Assembly: GCA_015183035.1 (NCBI GenBank)
Contig: JACZZP010000005.1
Coordinates: 2,170,001 to 2,234,000 of the forward strand
DNA length: 64,000 nt
Source: Meloidogyne chitwoodi
Taxonomy: Eukaryota > Nematoda > Chromadorea > Rhabditida > Meloidogynidae
Direction: 5' to 3'
Position 1 is the stretch's first letter. Each line of letters starts with the position of its first letter. The position numbers and the translations under genes are program-made. This document shows, piece after piece, positions 44,258 through 56,334 of this stretch. The notes under the pieces are model-generated. The model searched no databases. It was not told where the DNA came from and was given only the letters and a program-made list of their open reading frames with translations.

Positions 44258-45153
44258 ATGGGTTGTGTAATAAATATTGCAAGTGGTGGTAAATAAGTAA
44301 TTATAGAAGGAAAAATAAAAGTCGAAGCCCTTATTTATATTTTTCCTGTTAATTTAGACATTTTCCTAAAATATAACGTTTAGAAATGAAACTGTCAAAT
44401 GAAATTCGAATTTTAATTAAATTTTGTTTCAACCGAGGTTTATTTCCCTCACAGTCAACTAAAGAAATCAATGAAACAAAGGGGCCCAAAACCGTCAATT
44501 TTTTCGCTGGTTTGATCGGTAATATTCAAAAGTGTCTTAAAACGTAAAAAATAAGTAGTTTTGGCAATGGGACAATGACCTCGGAGACCGTTAACGTTCA
44601 GGAAGGCCATCATTATTGCTTTCTGGGCAAATATCGGGGTTTTCCATTGGGAATTAATTCCAAGGGGGACCGGACTAAAGGTAGCATTATACTGCACTAT
44701 ATTAAATCGTGTTCAGGGGAAATTGAATGTTTTGACTGTCAGGGAAAGCGCCATGGCCAAGTCATTCTGCAGCAGGGCAATCCCCCTCCTCACCGCGCAA
44801 AATTAACGAAGGAACACATTACGAAAACGCTTGATTGGAAAATTTTATAGCATCCGCCTTATTCACCGGACATCGCGCTAAGTGATTACCATTTATTCCA
44901 CTCAATGAAGAATCATTTGCGAGATGTACGGTTCCAAAAGAACCAGCAGGTCGTAACGTGGGTTGCCAACTTTTTCGAGACTAAATCTACAACTAAATTT
45001 TACCAAAGGGGGATCCAAAAGCTTCCTGAAAAATGGCAAGAGGTCATAGATAATAATGGTGATTACATTTTTACCTAAATATTTGATTTTTTTTATTTAT
45101 CGATAAAAAAGTACTTTAGCTCAAACACTTGCAATATTTATTACACAACCCAT
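44258..45153 (+). mobile_element. mariner-type transposon, defective
   Basis: The terminal repeats ATGGGTTGTGTAATAAATAT and its complement (ATATTTATTACACAACCCAT) are perfect. TA duplications lie at 44256-44257 and 45154-45155. At ~896 bp it is shorter than an intact mariner (~1.3 kb). Confidence 0.85.
44386..45078 (+). pseudogene. mariner transposase remnant
   Basis: MKLSNEIRILIKFCFNRG near the start resembles the N-terminus. Then come a stop, a deleted middle, and the C-terminal catalytic region: RAKLTKEHITKTLDWKIL, a TAG at about 44848, HPPYSPDIALSDYHLFHSM. The motif before it reads LQQGNPPPH where an active enzyme has Asp in place of Gly, so a catalytic residue is lost. The Asp of ALSDYHLF marks DD34D mariners. 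GIQKLPEKWQEVI near the end is also typical. Non-functional. Confidence 0.85.
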
Positions 45154-45440
45154 TAAAAATATTATTTTTTTGTTATTTTTATTTAACAAATAGAATATTA
45201 AAAAATTAATTGACAATTAATTTTAAAAATTAATTTTAATAAAAGTTTTTTTATGAAAAATGAAAAGGATTCGAACCAACAAACTCCTTTAAATTTTTAT
45301 AAATGACCCAATAAAATTAAAAAAAAAGAGGAATAATAATCTATTGAAAAAAAATAAAAAAATTAATTTTATTATTTTTAATTAAATAAAAAACAATTTT
45401 ATTTATTAAATGATTTAATTAATCATGTTTAACATTAATC
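45154..45440. other. AT-rich spacer
   Basis: Short stretch GGATTCGAACCAACAAACTC near 45263 resembles a tRNA B-box relic. No gene. Confidence 0.3.
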
Positions 45441-46951
45441 TCAATCCACCAAAAGTGAATTAGTTACATCAGCATTTAAATTATTATTTCGAAAATTATA
45501 AGTTGATACTGCTAAATAAAATTATATATTAAGAATATTTTCAAATTCTTCCTAAAAAATAAATTAAATAAAAACCTAGCTCTCCTTGATTTCTTGCATT
45601 AATAATAGCCTCTTCTCGTCTTCTTACTCTATTTTTTTTATATTTACTTCTCTGATTTTTAAACTAATTACTAATTTGTTTACTAGTTATTCCACATACT
45701 AAAGCCAACTCTTCTCTCTGTGGGTTTGAAAGATATTGATGTTGTGCAAATGCTCTTCTTAAAATTTCGATTACTTGTTTGCTTAAGGAATTACGTGTTT
45801 GTCTAAAAATAAAAAAACAATTTTTAAAAAATAAAAAAAAACTACTTTTTATTCAAAAATATAGAATTATCTTTTTTATTAACAGCAAATAAGTCTTCTG
45901 TAGTCTAAAATAAAAAATTATAAAAATAGTCTGAAGCATTTTGTTAAACTATTAAATATTTTGAACATAAAAATTTGAAAAATCAAGTATTTGATTTAAT
46001 AAAATCATAGAAAAAATAAATTATATATTCAAGATCAACGTTATTCAAAAACCCCAGGTCCGAATTCAAAGGAAAATAAAAATTAATTTTTTAAATTGTA
46101 TTCCGAAGGATATTGGAATAAATATTTTAATTGTTAAATAACTTACTTTTAAAATCAAATCATCAATCTTTTTGTTAAGATTAGTAATCAGTTCATTTGA
46201 CTAAATAAAAATATATAATTTAAAAAATTTAACATTTAAATTATACCTTTTTTGCATTATTTTTTAAAATTTTCATTTCTTTTACTAAACAGCCATTTTT
46301 ACCTTCTAAAAGTTCAACTTTTGCTTTTAATAAAGTATTCTTTAAATTTGCTTTTATAAGTTTATTTTCAAGTTTTTCATCATTAAAGCTATTTTCACTT
46401 GTCGATTTCTTAATTTTAATAAATTATTATTTTTTAGTTAAATGACCAATGTCCGCAAGTTTTGTCCGCAAATATAATATTAATTTTCTTCAAATCCAAT
46501 TTCACTTACTTTTCTCTTTTTAAGAGACGACCCTAAACCCTAAAGGTCACCTATTGGTCAACTTTATTTTAATCAACCCAATTAAAATACTCTTTAATAA
46601 TATAAATATATGTTTTAGTTCATTAATTATTTTAAAAAAACATTGTTAAAAAATTATATTTTGTTTTTATTTCGTTTCTCTTCAATAATGTGTTGGCCTA
46701 TAGTGATTAGACTCCGAAAAATTAAATATTTTATTTGCGGACGAAACCTAAAAACATCCGTTTGTTTTATAAATTGATACCTTCGTAGAAGTGTCAATAC
46801 TTTCAACACTTTCATCCAAAAAACTAATTTGTGAGTCAGAAAGATCTGAAAGAACATCCTAAAAATATATTAATTATTTATAAATTTTTAAAAATAATTT
46901 GTCTAATTTTACATCTGTGCCTGAATCTGGAGTTGAAGAGCTTTCACTCAT
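45441..46951 (-). pseudogene. SPRY family copy H: N-terminal coiled coil spliced in frame to a homeodomain with an internal TAG
   Basis: Exon 1 46951-46914 (MSESSTPDSGTD), exon 2 ~46858-46785 (LSDSQISFLDESVES), coil exon ~46412-46249, coil exon ~46202-46147 (NELITNLNKKIDD). No Cys module or SPRY follows. Instead, in phase, come 45904-45846 (TTEDLFAVNKKDNS), 45802-45576 (homeodomain) and 45511-45441 (STYNFRNNN...LLVD, TGA). The homeodomain reads QTRNSLSKQVIEILRRAF, then REELALVCGITSKQISN, a TAG at 45664-45666, then FKNQRSKYKKN. TAG replaces the invariant Trp-48 (TGG to TAG is one base). Helices 1-2 and SN-F-N-R resemble PBC-class domains but lack the three-residue TALE loop. With the stop it is probably non-functional unless the base is a sequencing error; the homeobox exons could also be a separate gene. 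Confidence 0.55.
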
Positions 46952-47589
46952 TTTATAAAATTTAATAATAAAAAATCCTTAAAAATTAAAATTCTTTAAA
47001 TTTAAAATATTAAAAGTGTATACCAGGCCTGGACAAAATAAGAATATAAAATATGAAATGCCTTAGAATATGAAAGATGAGAATATTCCGAAAAGAGAAA
47101 TATGAAAAAGTAGCCAAGCTCTAGTACATAAAGTGAACAGAAATAATATATAATAATTATATAACTATTTTTAATTTTCTTAAGCAAAAAATAATATTAG
47201 GTATTTATAAAAGGCAATATAGGCATTTATTTGTAAAAACTGACCTATATCTTATATATTCTACTTGCTTTAGGCTATAATTGAAGGAGAAAAATAATTT
47301 TTTTATTTAAAAAATTTATTCAATAATATTTTACCCAACAGACTTACTAAAATAATAAAGTTGCACCCTTATATACTATTTTGAAGAATATAAATTTTAT
47401 TATGTTTTAAGGGTAAATTTATAATTTTACTTAATAACATTTATTTATTTAAAAATGAATAAAAAATATTATCATCTTTAGCTAAAGAGAATATTAAAAA
47501 CAAAAAAGACAATAGTTTATTCAAAAATTAATAAACAAATATTTTTAACAAATGAATTTATCAATTATTTAAATTTAATTTCAAAACAT

Positions 47590-49136
47590 TTACTTCACTT
47601 CTTGCCATTCCTTATCAGAAAATTCTTCATCTTTATAAAATTCTTCAGTTACATAATGATTGGAAATATTATAAATAAATGGTTTAGACTTTAAATCATC
47701 GCCAAAATTGGTTTCAACAGAATAACCTTTTAACTGAAGATATGGTGTAAGAGTTAAATAATTTTCTTTCACTAATACAGCTTTACCTTTAAATTAATTA
47801 ATTTTTAAATAATAAAATTAAAATATTTAACTTACCAATTTGTTTTCCATTTTGAGTGAAAAAAACATAAGGTAATTTATTATTAATTTTTGGAGGTGGA
47901 TAAACTAATCCACAACCAATAATATCTTCATTTTTAAAGGAAAATGAAGGAAGATCAATCTTCTTTGATTTGCCTTGAGAGCAATAATAAATTAATTTAG
48001 CATATGCCCATAAAGATAAATAAAGTTTTTCGCCACTAAGACCAATTGCAATCTCTGCTTCTTTTTCAAATTGAAATTTAACTTCAAAATAAAATAATTT
48101 GAATGTTGGGCAATTCAAATAGCATAATGACGATTCAGAATTTCCTTTTGGTTTATTGAAAGGATTCTCAGCCTTTATCTGTGCTAATTTATCACTTCCT
48201 AAATTAATTAAATATAATAATGATTAAAAAACATAAATACAAATAAATAAAACTAATAAAAATCTTAATAAAAAATATTTAATAAAATTTAAAAAACTAA
48301 CCATCCTCTCTACAATTAGCATATTTAATAATTGAGTCACTTTTAATTTGTACAAATCCATTCCCTTTAATACAATAACCAATTGGATTTTCAGTGTTTA
48401 CACATATATTTTCACAACATGACCAACATGAATTAATAAATTTCCATTTGTTTGGAACGTATAAAAAGCACTGAAAAAATCAAACTTAAATAAATAATAG
48501 AAGAATCAAATAAACTGACCACTCCTTTTCTCTCTTTTAACTGTTTTTCTTCACAAGCCAACTCAACATCATTTTTTTTTTCTTCAATATTATTTAATTT
48601 ATCTACTTTCAAAGTCAAATCATTAATTTTTCTGTAAAGATTAACAATATCATAATCTGCCTAAAAATTTAAAATCTTTAATTATTTAAAAAAAATTACC
48701 TACCGATTTTACATCATCTTTCAATATTTTAATTTCCTCATTTTTATCTTCAATTTGTTTAACTTTCGCTTGTATTAAAGCATTCATTTCATTCACAAAT
48801 TTCTTTTTAATTTCTTCACTATTAAGGACATTTTCATCAGTCAATTGCTTAATTAAAAGAATTAGTATTTTTAATTAAATGATAAAAGTCCGCAAGTTTT
48901 CTTTCCAACTTATTTACGGAAAAAACTTGCAACTTTAGTCGCTTATTTATGTTAATACCTGTTTAGAAGTGTCAACATTTTCAATACATTCATCCAAAAG
49001 GCTAATTTGTGAGTCAGAAAGATTAGATAAAGAATCCTAAAATTAATTCAAATTAATTTTATATTTTTCAAAATAATTTTAATTTATCAAAATTAACTTC
49101 ATTGTCCAAATCTGGATTTGAAGAGATTTCAGTCAT
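47590..49136 (-). CDS. SPRY family copy I
   Basis: Exons (minus): 49136-49098 (MTEISSNPDLDNE), ~49036-48961 (DSQISLLDECIENV), ~48852-48701 (coil), ~48662-48522 (coil), ~48475-48303 (Cys module CFLYVPNKW, SCWSCCENIC, GNGFVQIKSD), ~48202-47836 (SPRY, IIGCGLVYPPPKINNKLPY, FFTQNGKQIG) and ~47785-47590 (acidic tail). Frame is kept and splice sites are canonical. The SPRY exon is closest to copy A (LWAYAKLIYY shared). A short GTCCGC MITE remains in intron 2. Divergent partner is the decayed copy J. Intracellular SPRY protein, partner unknown. Confidence 0.7.
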
Positions 49137-49640
49137 TTTATAAAATTTAATAAAATAAATTTATAAAAAATGAACAAAAAAATATAAAAAATTTATTTTG
49201 TCAGTGAAATAAAACAAAAAATAAAATTTAAGAGTGAATGTTTGTTTTTCAATTGACCTATTTATATCAGAAACATTCAACTTGCTTAAGGCTTAATTAC
49301 AAATAATAAATTAGTATTTTATTTTAAGTTGAGAAGGGTCGGTCAAAAAATAAAAGTTTACCTCAACATCATTTTCTTTTGGGAAAATTGCCTTGTTTAA
49401 AAATAAATTTTCAAAATTTATTTTTATCTTAGTCTTTTATTTATAATAATTTAAATACCAATTATGCTTTTAGCAAGTTGAATGTCTAATATAAATATGT
49501 GGTAATTGACAAATAAATATTCATTCATAAAGATTATTTTGAGTAAATTTATTTTATTTATTTTTAATTATTTTATAAATTTAAAATATTTTAAATTAAA
49601 CATTAAAATAACTTTTCAGCGTATTAATCCAGATTAGAAT
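49137..49640. promoter_or_regulatory. Head-to-head region of SPRY copies I and J
   Basis: AACTTGCTTAAGGCTTAATT at about 49268 faces copy I; a weaker CAATTATGCTTTTAGCAAG at about 49456 faces copy J. GTCAATTGACC-like words flank both (TTCAATTGACC near 49248; GGTAATTGACAAATAAATA near 49502). Part of the conserved family promoter module. Confidence 0.4.
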
Positions 49641-49679
49641 TTGTAGAGATTTCAGAAATTTTATATTTCATAAAATAAC

Positions 49680-51342
49680 TGAAATTTCTTCAAATTCTAA
49701 TTTTTTATAAAGGTAAAATTTGACAAATTAATTATTTCGGTGGTGTTAAACTTGCGGACGAAACTTGCGAACGCCCACTAACTAAAGTTGAAAAAAAAAG
49801 AACTCCAAATTATAAAATTAATTTAAAAATCTGAAACTACTTCCATGCAGGTAATATTACTAAATTAAAAAGAATTTTAAACTATTTTTGTTTAATTAAT
49901 TTTTATATACAAAAAACACATTATTTTACTAATTTTCTTATTTTAGACTAGTCAAGATTTTATTACACTTAAAAGGGAAATGGATGAATTAAAATTTGAA
50001 GTAAAACAATTAAAAGAGGGAAAAAGAGTGGTTAGTTTAATTTATTAGTTTTATTTAGCTAAAAATAAAATTTAATTTTTCAGTGTTTTTTATATGTTCC
50101 AAACAAATGGAAATATATTTATACTGGAGATTGGGCATGTTGCAACAATAAATGTGTAAACACTGCTAATCCAAATGGTTATTGTATTAAAGGCAATGGA
50201 TTTATTCAAATTAAAAGTGATACAAATATTAAATATATTAATTGTAGAGAAGATGGTTAGTTTTTAAATATTTTTTAAATAGTTGTCTTATTAAATTTAC
50301 TATCTAAATTTTATCAGCTTTATAAAGGTATTACCAACTTTTGTATTTCCCTTTTTTCATCTTTCTCAAATTTCCCAAATTTTTGTCTTTTTATTCAATG
50401 GATATAAAAGGCAAAAATAGAGAAATTTTAAAAAATGAAACTCAATATTTTTATTAAATTATTTGTTTTTATTTACTAACTTTCAAACAAAGGTTAGTTA
50501 GCTGTTTCGAATATCCAGAACCGAAAATTGGCCGAACATCTAAAAATTTTCGGCTGATTTCGGTGATCTCTGTAATTTTCCAAAAATGTCCAATTTTAAT
50601 TCAAACACTTTAATTTAAACAATTAAACTAAATTAATTTAGGAATTGATAAAGCTACTTTTATAAAAACAGAAAATGAGTTCAATAAACCAAATGAAAAT
50701 TCTACATTGTCTCAATGTTTAAATTGTATGAAATATACATTTTATTATTATGAAGTTAAATTTCAATTTGAAAAAAATGTAAATATTAGAATAGGTTTTA
50801 TAAAAGACGACTATTCTTTTATTAGTTTATGGCCTAATGGAAAAATTTGTTATTACTTTCGACAGAAATCACATTATATAAGTATTAATATTCCTTCATT
50901 TTCAATTAAAAATGAAGATATAATTGGTTGTGGATTAGTTTATCCACCTTCAAATATTAATAATAAATTACATTATGTTTTTTCACTCAAAATGGAAAAC
51001 AAATTGGTAAGTTAAATATTTTAATTAATTTTATTAAATTAATTTAAAGGTAAAGCTATATTATTAAAAGAAAATAAGGAATTTTATCAACCGTTTATTC
51101 AATTACAATATTGTTCAATTGAAACCAATTTTGGCAATAATTTAAAATCCAATCCATTTATTTACGACAAGCATTATGTAGCGGAAGAATTTTATAAAGA
51201 GGAAGAATTTTCTGATAGCTACTTTCATAGATATGAAGAATATCGTGATAAATACTTTCATATAGATGAAGAATTTTCTGATATATACAAATGTTATATA
51301 CATAATGAATTTTCTGGTACATTCAAAGGTTATAAAACATAA
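49680..51342 (+). pseudogene. SPRY family copy J, decayed, with an extended repetitive C-terminus
   Basis: The first exon has ATA in place of ATG (AAATAACTGAAATTTC) and a stop. The coil exon is ~49948-50030, the Cys module ~50083-50257 (CCNNKC, GNGFIQIKSDTNIKYI) and the SPRY exon ~50641-51006. In the latter, GTTTTTTCACTC lacks one T, so FFTQNG is read out of frame, exactly as in copy E. The last exon (~51051-51342) is open and longer than in sisters, with repeats of (Y/F)H..EE(Y/F) and DIYK-type words ending in GTFKGYKT. Upstream intron sequence (~50500-50640) is shared with copy D. Confidence 0.65.
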
Positions 51343-52593
51343 AAGTCAATACTTTTATCTTAAATATTTTTATTTGCTGAATAAATTTTTCCTTAAAATT
51401 TATTTTTGAATAAACAACTGAAAGGATCGATAACTTTAAATGCTTACGAATTTCTTAAAAATACACAAAAAACTAAAAAAATTCTTATAAATTCAGTTAT
51501 GTTTGCTCTCCTTTAAAAATCAAAAATTTGGAAGTAATAAAAAATTATTTAAATATTTTTAATCTTAGCAAAATAGCTAAGACTTACAAAAATAAAATTA
51601 TAAATTTTTAGTCATTTTAAAATCCATTGTGTCTAAATATATTTGATTAAATTAAAAATTTAATATTTTTGACCAAAATTCTTCTTTTGACATTACAAAA
51701 TGACATTATTATTTTTCTGTTTTTTATTTACATAAATGCTTTTCCCTAATACAGCAATTAAATTAAAACTAAAACGAGTATTATTAATATTAAATATTTA
51801 ATTTTTATTTTTTATTTAAATTTTAAAGTTTACTTTATTATTTGTGGGGCATTTGGAGTCATATATTTATTTTTTTGGAAGCTGAACTTTGCTTCAGCTA
51901 AAATTTTATTTAAAATTTTTCAACTTTAATATTTAATACAATTTTTAATATGTTCTAAAAAAGATTGCCGACAATTAAAAAACAAAAAAAACAATTTTAA
52001 TAATTTTAATAAATTAATTGTTTTAAAAATATTTTAAAATTTTATTAAAAATGTTTTAGCTAAAGCAAAGTTAGCTTACAAAAATAAAATGACACAGGAT
52101 GACTTAAAACATTTAAAATAAAATTTATTTATTATTTATCAGTCAATATTTTCTTTTTTTTATTTTATTGAAAGAATTCTTTTTGTCAGCGCCGCAGGAA
52201 ATTATTTTTAAATTTAATCCCTAATAGCCAGAAAAGATAATTTTTAATTAATTTTATTTCCAAAAATTATAATTTTAAAAAATCAGAAAAAAAACGAAAA
52301 TAAACTCATCTTCAATTAAATTTACATAAAAATCCCAAGAAATAAATCATTATTCTAAAAATTCAATTTAAGTCATGTTTTAAAATTTTTTTAGAAAGAA
52401 TTTTAGCTGAAATAAAATTCAGCTTACAAAAATAAAATCGTATAGGAAATGGGTCAACTAATAATTCCTTAAATAACATTGCATAAACAATAAAATAAAA
52501 TAAAAATTATATATTAAAAAAGACATGAAAAAAAGCAAAATCATCTTAAATATTTAAAAAGGATCAGATTCAATCAGCAGAACTTAATTTGGA
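51343..52593. other. Intergenic with TTAGCT foldback repeats
   Basis: At about 51876-52090 GGAAGCTGAACTTTGCTTCA and GCTAAAGCAAAGTTAGCTTA are inverted copies. Similar hairpin motifs occur near 42600, 51560, 52395, 54325 and 54590. A GCGCCGCAGG module lies at 52187. No gene. Confidence 0.45.
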
Positions 52594-53216
52594 AAAATTT
52601 CGGTATTTGCCCACCTCCCAAAACAAAACAATGTATATGTCATTCGAAAGAGCTCGTCAAGCTGAAACTAACGAGACCAAAATCAGCCCGCGGTCTCAAT
52701 TCCAGGCCGAGATACAGGTCCCTGAAATTTGAAAAACCATAGGGGGGAGTAAGCTCATTTTGGAGTGAAAAATTCGATTATACAAATGATATCTCATTCG
52801 ATAGGACTCTTCGAGTCCTATCGAATGAAACCAAAATCAGTTTGATTGAACGATTATGAACAAAGTTATGAAGGATCGAAGTTTGATGGAAACACGCGAA
52901 ACTTGGACCTATAGCGAGTGTTTTATCACTTCTTCGTGTGGGAGCCCATCCCTGGTTGGCTTTTGGTACATGCGTCATTCTACTGCGCAAATTACAACAA
53001 AATAATTAATTCAGTGAAAATAATTTAATTGCAGCCGCGGTAATCACCTCAAAAGAGCTTACTCTCCCTATGGTTTTTCAAATTTCAGGGACCTGTATCT
53101 CGGCCTGGAATTGAGACCGCGGGCTGATTTTGGTCTCGTTAGTTTCAGCTTGACGAGCTCTTTCGAATGACATATACATTGTTTTGTTTTGGGAGGTGGG
53201 CAAATACCGAAATTTT
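52594..53216. mobile_element. Palindromic element with GCAGCCGCGGTAAT core
   Basis: Left arm AAAATTTCGGTATTTGCCCA, right arm TGGGCAAATACCGAAATTTT. Long arms include AAAGAGCTCGTCAAGCTGAA, CAGCCCGCGGTCTCAATTCC and AAACCATAGGGGGGAG. Inner sequence (GAACAAAGTTATGAAGGATC, GATGGGCTCCC complement) is shared with 2371-3091. No transposase. Confidence 0.75.
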
Positions 53217-53234
53217 ACCCTTAATTTTGGCCTA

Positions 53235-54233
53235 CCGTATTTATTCTAATAGAACGACATGTCGTTCTATTATTCAACCTCCTTCTGGACTGTCGTTCTA
53301 ATAGAGACTGTCGTTCTAATGGAGACTGTCGTTTTATTATTCAACCCATTAAAAAAAAATATTAAAAATTTTTCAAGCTATAGGTCAAGACACAGAATCA
53401 AAATTTTTATGTGCCCGTTTTAATGTATTGTAAAGTTACGAGCTTTTTTCAAAAAAGACACTTATAATCAACTCTATTCTCTATTTTCCTTTTGTTTTCC
53501 ATGCAGCGGAGGCCTGCCTTCTCTTATTTTCCTCTTTTTTCTTGGAGTAACTGGCGGCCGCTGCAATGAAAAGAAAAGAGAAAGAAAAGTGATCTTAAGG
53601 GCGTAGTAAAGAGTAGAGAGAAAGGAATGCTTTTGAAGAGGAAAAGGAACATTTTTTTGAAACTTTAGAAGCTTATAACTTTACAATACCTTAAAACGGG
53701 CACGTAAAAACTTAGATTCTGTACCTACTCGAGAAGCTCTTTCGAATGGTATAAGTTTTATGAAAATCGGTGAATGGAAAGTTGATATGTTCCCTTGTCA
53801 GCTCTATGAACTCTTTCGAATGAGTCATTTGAATTTTTACCCTAAAAAATGCTTGGTTCCTCCTATGGTTTTTTGATTTTTAAGGACCTTATCTCGGCTC
53901 ATATTTGAGACAGGAAACTTTTTTAATGTCATTCGAATAGTTACCTAATTAGTAAACAATGATATTACATATAGGTGACTATTTATTTAATCATATTAGG
54001 GAAAAATGGAAGACTGTCGTTCTAATAGAGACTGTCGTTCTAATAGAACGACATGTCGTTCTATTATTCAACCTCCTTCTGGACTGTCGTTCTAATAGAG
54101 ACTGTCGTTCTAATAGAGACTGTCGTTCTATTAGAACGACATGTCGTTCTATTATTCAACCTCCTTCTGGACTGTCGTTCTAATAGAGACTGTCGTTCTA
54201 ATAGAGACTGTCGTTCTATTAGAATAAATACGG
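53235..54233. mobile_element. Foldback element with TA duplication and 18-bp subterminal repeats
   Basis: It starts CCGTATTTATTCTAATAGAA and ends TTCTATTAGAATAAATACGG, with TA on both sides (53233-53234 and 54234-54235). Both ends consist of GTCGTTCTAATAGAGACT units and the phrase CATGTCGTTCTATTATTCAA. The interior (53360-53740) is a further imperfect palindrome with GGGCACATAAAAA-type arms. Arg/Ser/Asn-rich reading frames here are repeat artefacts. TA target suggests the Tc1/mariner/pogo group. Confidence 0.75.
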
Positions 54234-54235
54234 TA

Positions 54236-56334
54236 TTTTGATATACAGAATATTTTTGGCTGCAATTCGCTAATTTAATTTTTTGGTATATTTAAGGAAG
54301 GTATTTTTCAGATTTATTTATTTAGCTAAGCAAACCTTAGCTTCCAAAAATATTTGCGAAATGTACTCCGAGACAAGCATTGTTAATATTTACAAATATT
54401 AAATAAACTTTAATTTAATATTTCATATTAAGCATTTTATCAGATTTTAAATAATTAGACTTCTATTTAAAAACTTATTTTTAATAACCTAATAAAGCTT
54501 AATATAAAATATTATTTTAAATTAATTCATTTAAATTGTGCAAAAAATATAGTGATGTATTTAGACGAGGCTGGATTCTGTCGTATTTTTGGAAGCTAAA
54601 AATGTTTTTTAGCTAAAAATTAAAAAAAGAAGAATTTTCACTCTTAATAAAAAAATATTACACAAATTTGTCTTAAAATTTTTAATTTTCTAAATATTAA
54701 AATTAAAAAATTACTAAATTTATCAAAAAAAAAACTTAAAATCTTTTCTGGAGAAATACAAAGGGATGATGCGAAATCTAAAAAAATAAATGGATAAAGA
54801 TTATATTCTTCATATTATTATTATTATCTTTCTACTATGAAAAGAGTTACGATTATTTTAATTTGCTAAAAAATTAAAATTATATTTTATCATTTTTTAA
54901 AGAAAATTTTGTAAAATTAATATTATAAAATATTTTGTTTAATATATATTTATTTAATATTTTAAAAATAAAGATTTATAGAAGAGAGAGTAGATATTCA
55001 GTAAATCTAGCATAACCTTTATATTTTTGTAAGTCAGTATTAATTGACTAAAAAATTTAAAAGAAAAATTTTTTTCTAAAGTTTAAATTTTATTTTTAAT
55101 TATTTATTTGATCCAAAATATAGTGCTGATTTTTGATGTTCTTCGAATTAAATTTCTTTTTTCTTTTTAGAAAAAACAAAGGCTTCAATTTATTTTTGGA
55201 TTCTCAGCTTAGAACCAACGAATTGAGAAAACAAATTAAATATAAAATTTCAAATTATTTTTTCAAACATTTTATATAAATTTATTTATTTTAATTATAT
55301 TACCTCTTTATTAAAATCCAATTTTAAATTTACACTATCTCAAATTAAATCTATTATTGGGTTGTTTAATATTTAAATCGTAGAGTTATTAATATTAGAG
55401 GAGGAAGTTGCTAAAGAGATTATAATATTGTTGTTGATTTTCTTGAAATTTTGTTTTGTGATTTTAAGTAAAAAATAAAATAATAAAAATATTTCAAGAA
55501 TTATTAGCCTAATTATTAGGCACCAAAGATAAGATGGAAACTTAAAAAAGGATGTAGCGTGTCTATTATTTTCTATTAAATAAAGTTTATTAAACAAAAT
55601 ATTTAATATTAATTACAATTAATTTTTTTAAAGCAGAATGAATGAGAAAATAAATTAAAAACTAATCTTCTATCTTCACCTCTACATCAACTCTAAATAT
55701 AAATAATAGAGTTGTTTCCTCATGGCAGTCAACGATATTATTGAGAGATAATCGGCCTTTTATACATTTAATTTATATCTATAATTTTTAGCAACAGGTA
55801 ATCAACTATTGCTTTCTGATTTTTTCAAAAAATCAGAATAAATAAACAATTAAAATTAATTTAAAATTTTACAAAAATATTTTGAATTTATTTGCAAATA
55901 TTTAATTTAATTTTTTTTTTGAATAAATTTACTTTAAAATTAAAAAAAAATTTAAATTTAATTTGTTTATTGTATATTCATAGGAAAATTATATTTAAAC
56001 ACAAAAACAAAATAAAATAAAAAAATATTTTTGTTTTTAATTTAGAAAAATCTTTTTTAAAAATAAAATTAAAATAACAAAATATTTTAGAAAAATATTT
56101 TTTTCAAAAATTAATATTCAAAACCTTTATTTTTTTGTACTAAAAAGTTACCTTTATTTTATTAACAAATTGTAAATATTTTCGATTTAAATTAATAAGA
56201 TAATATAATTATTCTGATGTAAATTGTAGTATAAATACCTCAGAATTTCTTATAATAAATCATTATTTAAATATTATTTAAATTAATTATTAAATTAATT
56301 ATTAAATTTCTTTTATTAATTTCCATTATCAGTT
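54236..56334. other. 2.1-kb AT-rich region without a recognised gene
   Basis: 54955-55240 is a diverged duplicate of 42905-43240. TTAGCT hairpin motifs lie near 54325 and 54590. A minus-strand open frame at 55373-55597 shows no recognisable family. Confidence 0.4.

Noticed and set aside
53959..54241. Two overlapping Cys-Arg-Ser-Asn repeat frames
   Set aside because: Artefacts of the 18-bp repeat in the foldback element.
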